In this document: positions 6,301 through 6,667 of the stretch, piece by piece | How positions within the stretch are numbered: position 1 is the first letter of the stretch | How the letters are laid out: each line of letters begins with the position of its first letter | Origin: Mailhella sp. | Lineage (GTDB): Bacteria > Desulfobacterota > Desulfovibrionia > Desulfovibrionales > Desulfovibrionaceae | Length of the DNA stretch: 6,667 bases | Reading direction: 5' to 3' | Assembly (NCBI GenBank): GCA_020024815.1 | Contig: JAHHTE010000116.1 | Location: forward strand, 1 to 6,667 | Made by a program: the position numbers and the translations under genes | Notes under the pieces: generated by a model | What the model was told of the DNA's origin: nothing | The model's database searches: none | The model's input: the letters and a program-made list of their open reading frames with translations, nothing else

Positions 6301-6506
6301 TAGCTTTTGGTCTTGGTGTTGTTCCTCTTTTACTTGCTTCTGGTGCTGGTGCTGCTAGTCAAAAAGCTGTTGGTACAGCTGTATTTTTTGGTACAGTAAC
6401 TGCAACTGTATTAGGTATTTTCTTTATTCCAACATTCTTTACAGTAGTTGCAATTGCCGTAGGTGTATTATTCAAAAAATTACCTGTACGAGAATTAATA
6501 AAATAA
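3375..6506 (+). CDS. acrB: AcrB/MexB-type RND multidrug efflux transporter (HAE1 family)
   Basis: 1043 residues, the full family length (E. coli AcrB is 1049). The trimeric inner-membrane proton/drug antiporter takes substrates from the periplasm and membrane and passes them to the outer-membrane channel. Near the N-terminus it has FFIHHPIFAWVLAI (TM1), and AQYPEVAPP opens the first porter domain. TM2-6 lie at about 337-495 and include TM4 with GLLVDDAIVVVENVER. After TM7 (about 538-556) comes the second periplasmic half, then TM8-12 at about 868-1030. The proton-relay residues are all present: D407 and D408 in TM4, K936 in GLSAKNAI, and R967 and T974 in RLRPILMTSLAF, corresponding to D407, D408, K940, R971 and T978 of E. 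coli AcrB. The distal drug pocket is altered: positions equivalent to F136, F610, F615 and F617 are M136, M607, Y612 and M614, while F178 and F625 are kept. The gene starts in a TAATG overlap with acrA and is followed by terminators, so it closes the operon. The substrate range cannot be read from sequence. Confidence 0.97.
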   Translation: MARFFIHHPIFAWVLAIITMLAGGLSLFLLPVAQYPEVAPPSIQISATYLGASASTVEESVTQVLEQNITGVDNLLYMRSTSDSNGRAAITVTFAQGTDSDIAQVQVQNKIQTAISSLPESVQRLGIDVSKGNSNMLMVIAIRCTDGTMDSVDLADYMNANIKDQLSRLPGVGSVQIFGDEYAMRIWLDPQKLHDYKMTAAEVVNAIKAQNMQVVAGQLGSLPAENTAQINVVIKGQSLLQTVEDFEKILLRVDPDGRSVFVRDVARVEIGSASYNTTARYSGANSGAMGISLASGANALSTATVINQKLDDLRKFLPHNLELGIAYDTTPPVSASVKNVVKTLFEAIVLVFLVMYLFLQNIRATIIPTIAVPVVLLGTFGILLALGFSINTLTLFAMVLAIGLLVDDAIVVVENVERIMVDEGLDPVAAAEKSMDQVSGALIGIVVVLCAVFLPMAFLGGSVGVIYRQFSVTIVTAMVMSLMVALILTPALCATILKQHSHDKKVGRFFVWFNQKFDKFTRNYHNKVNNLLRRGTRMMVVYAVLVAGLLGMYISLPTSFLPEEDSGMLLAIVSLPPNSTQAQTLEVLKDFEKAALEDEKEYVKDLMVIAGYGMGSAGQNVGASFITLKPWKERKSKESSASAIAMRMRQRFANDLRGSVIVLIPPAIIELGTSSGFTLELQDNAGLGHEKLIDARNQLMAAAFQNPKIAYVRATGQEDNVQYSITFDNQKASSLGLSVGEVSQNLSILLGGAYVNDFIDRSRVKKVYVQADMGFRMTPDDLKNLSFKNNRGEMVPFSSIAQVQWQQGPALLERYNGLPSVELQGEPVPGVSSGEAMKIMEDEVEKLGGGFGISWTGMSYEEKETAGQTTVVLAISALVIFLALAALYESWSIPFSVILMIPIGVLGAVIGTFITGLSNDVYFQVGILATMGLSAKNAIMVVEFAKELMETEGKSLRAAASEAARLRLRPILMTSLAFGLGVVPLLLASGAGAASQKAVGTAVFFGTVTATVLGIFFIPTFFTVVAIAVGVLFKKLPVRELIK

Positions 6507-6520
6507 GAAAATTATTTTTT

Positions 6521-6562
6521 AGGGGGAGAACTTTTTATAAAAAGTTTTCCCCCTATACCCCC
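6521..6562 (+). terminator. Long stem-loop after acrB with a duplicated C-arm
   Basis: Positions 6521-6554 form a 16-bp stem with one G-T wobble and a 2-nt nominal loop: AGGGGGAGAACTTTTT, AT, then its complement. A second CCCCC (6558-6562) follows four bases later and could compete with the first for the G-arm. There is no T-tail straight after the stem; TTTC, five A's and five T's follow. It begins 14 nt past the acrB stop and matches the plan of the structure after umuC, so a role at transcript ends is likely, though inferred. Confidence 0.6.
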
Positions 6563-6584
6563 TTTCAAAAATTTTTAATTCAAT

Positions 6585-6614
6585 AATCCTTTTGTTTACA
6601 AAAGGATTTTTTTT
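6585..6614 (+). terminator. Intrinsic (rho-independent) terminator of the acrAB operon
   Basis: AATCCTTTTG (6585-6594) pairs perfectly with CAAAAGGATT (6599-6608) around a 4-nt TTTA loop, and the T-run spans 6607-6614. This is the textbook form for transcription on the plus strand, with only moderate GC content in the stem. It lies about 80 nt past the acrB stop and backs up the preceding long stem-loop. Confidence 0.85.
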
Positions 6615-6650
6615 ATAATGTAGTTTTTTATAATATTATTTTTTTCTTTG

Positions 6651-6667
6651 GGGGAAATGATTTCCCC
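6651..6667. repeat. GGGGAAA-TGA-TTTCCCC inverted repeat at the right edge
   Basis: Perfect 7-bp arms surround a 3-nt centre. The preceding G at 6650 suggests the stem may extend past the window. It is probably another gene-end hairpin or the start of a longer one. Its strand and function cannot be decided because the sequence stops here. Confidence 0.45.

Overview
The window is visibly AT-rich and reads as chromosomal DNA of a Gram-negative bacterium: it encodes an inner-membrane RND pump with a periplasmic lipoprotein adaptor, plus an SOS-type UmuDC mutagenesis pair. The G-arm/AACTTTTT/AAAAGTT/C-arm hairpins at the gene ends resemble those I associate with Desulfovibrio-like genomes. That taxonomic hint rests on memory and is weak.

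Layout: two divergent units flank a 195-bp regulatory gap (1858-2052). On the minus strand, umuD (1857-1412) is followed after 10 nt by umuC (1401-88), and the unit ends in an AT hairpin and a long stem-loop at the left edge. On the plus strand, acrA (2053-3375) and acrB (3375-6506) overlap by one base and are followed by a long stem-loop (6521-6554) and a classical intrinsic terminator (6585-6614). No tolC-like outer-membrane channel and no dedicated regulator gene lies in the window. No gene-free stretch exceeds 300 bases.

The most notable point is that umuD is not in one frame. Its first 61 codons and its last 87 codons lie in two frames that join exactly at a T TTT TTC heptamer. This heptamer sits in the correct phase for -1 ribosomal slippage, 7 nt upstream of a small perfect hairpin. 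A -1 shift there restores a 148-residue UmuD with no gap against E. coli UmuD, including the catalytic Ser (S68) and Lys (K105). A one-base loss in the T run (recent mutation or sequencing error) explains the data equally well. I therefore report a frameshifted umuD and offer recoding or transcriptional slippage as a testable hypothesis.

The gap between the two units holds a 16-bp inverted repeat, TTCTAAC-TG-GTTAGAA. It lies over the probable -35 region of the acrAB promoter and upstream of a TTGACA/TATAAA promoter for umuD. The latter is so close to the umuD ATG that the transcript may be leaderless. The two units therefore share a control region. Functionally, AcrAB would export drugs and other toxic compounds through an outer-membrane channel encoded elsewhere, and UmuD'2C would form translesion polymerase V if UmuD is made.
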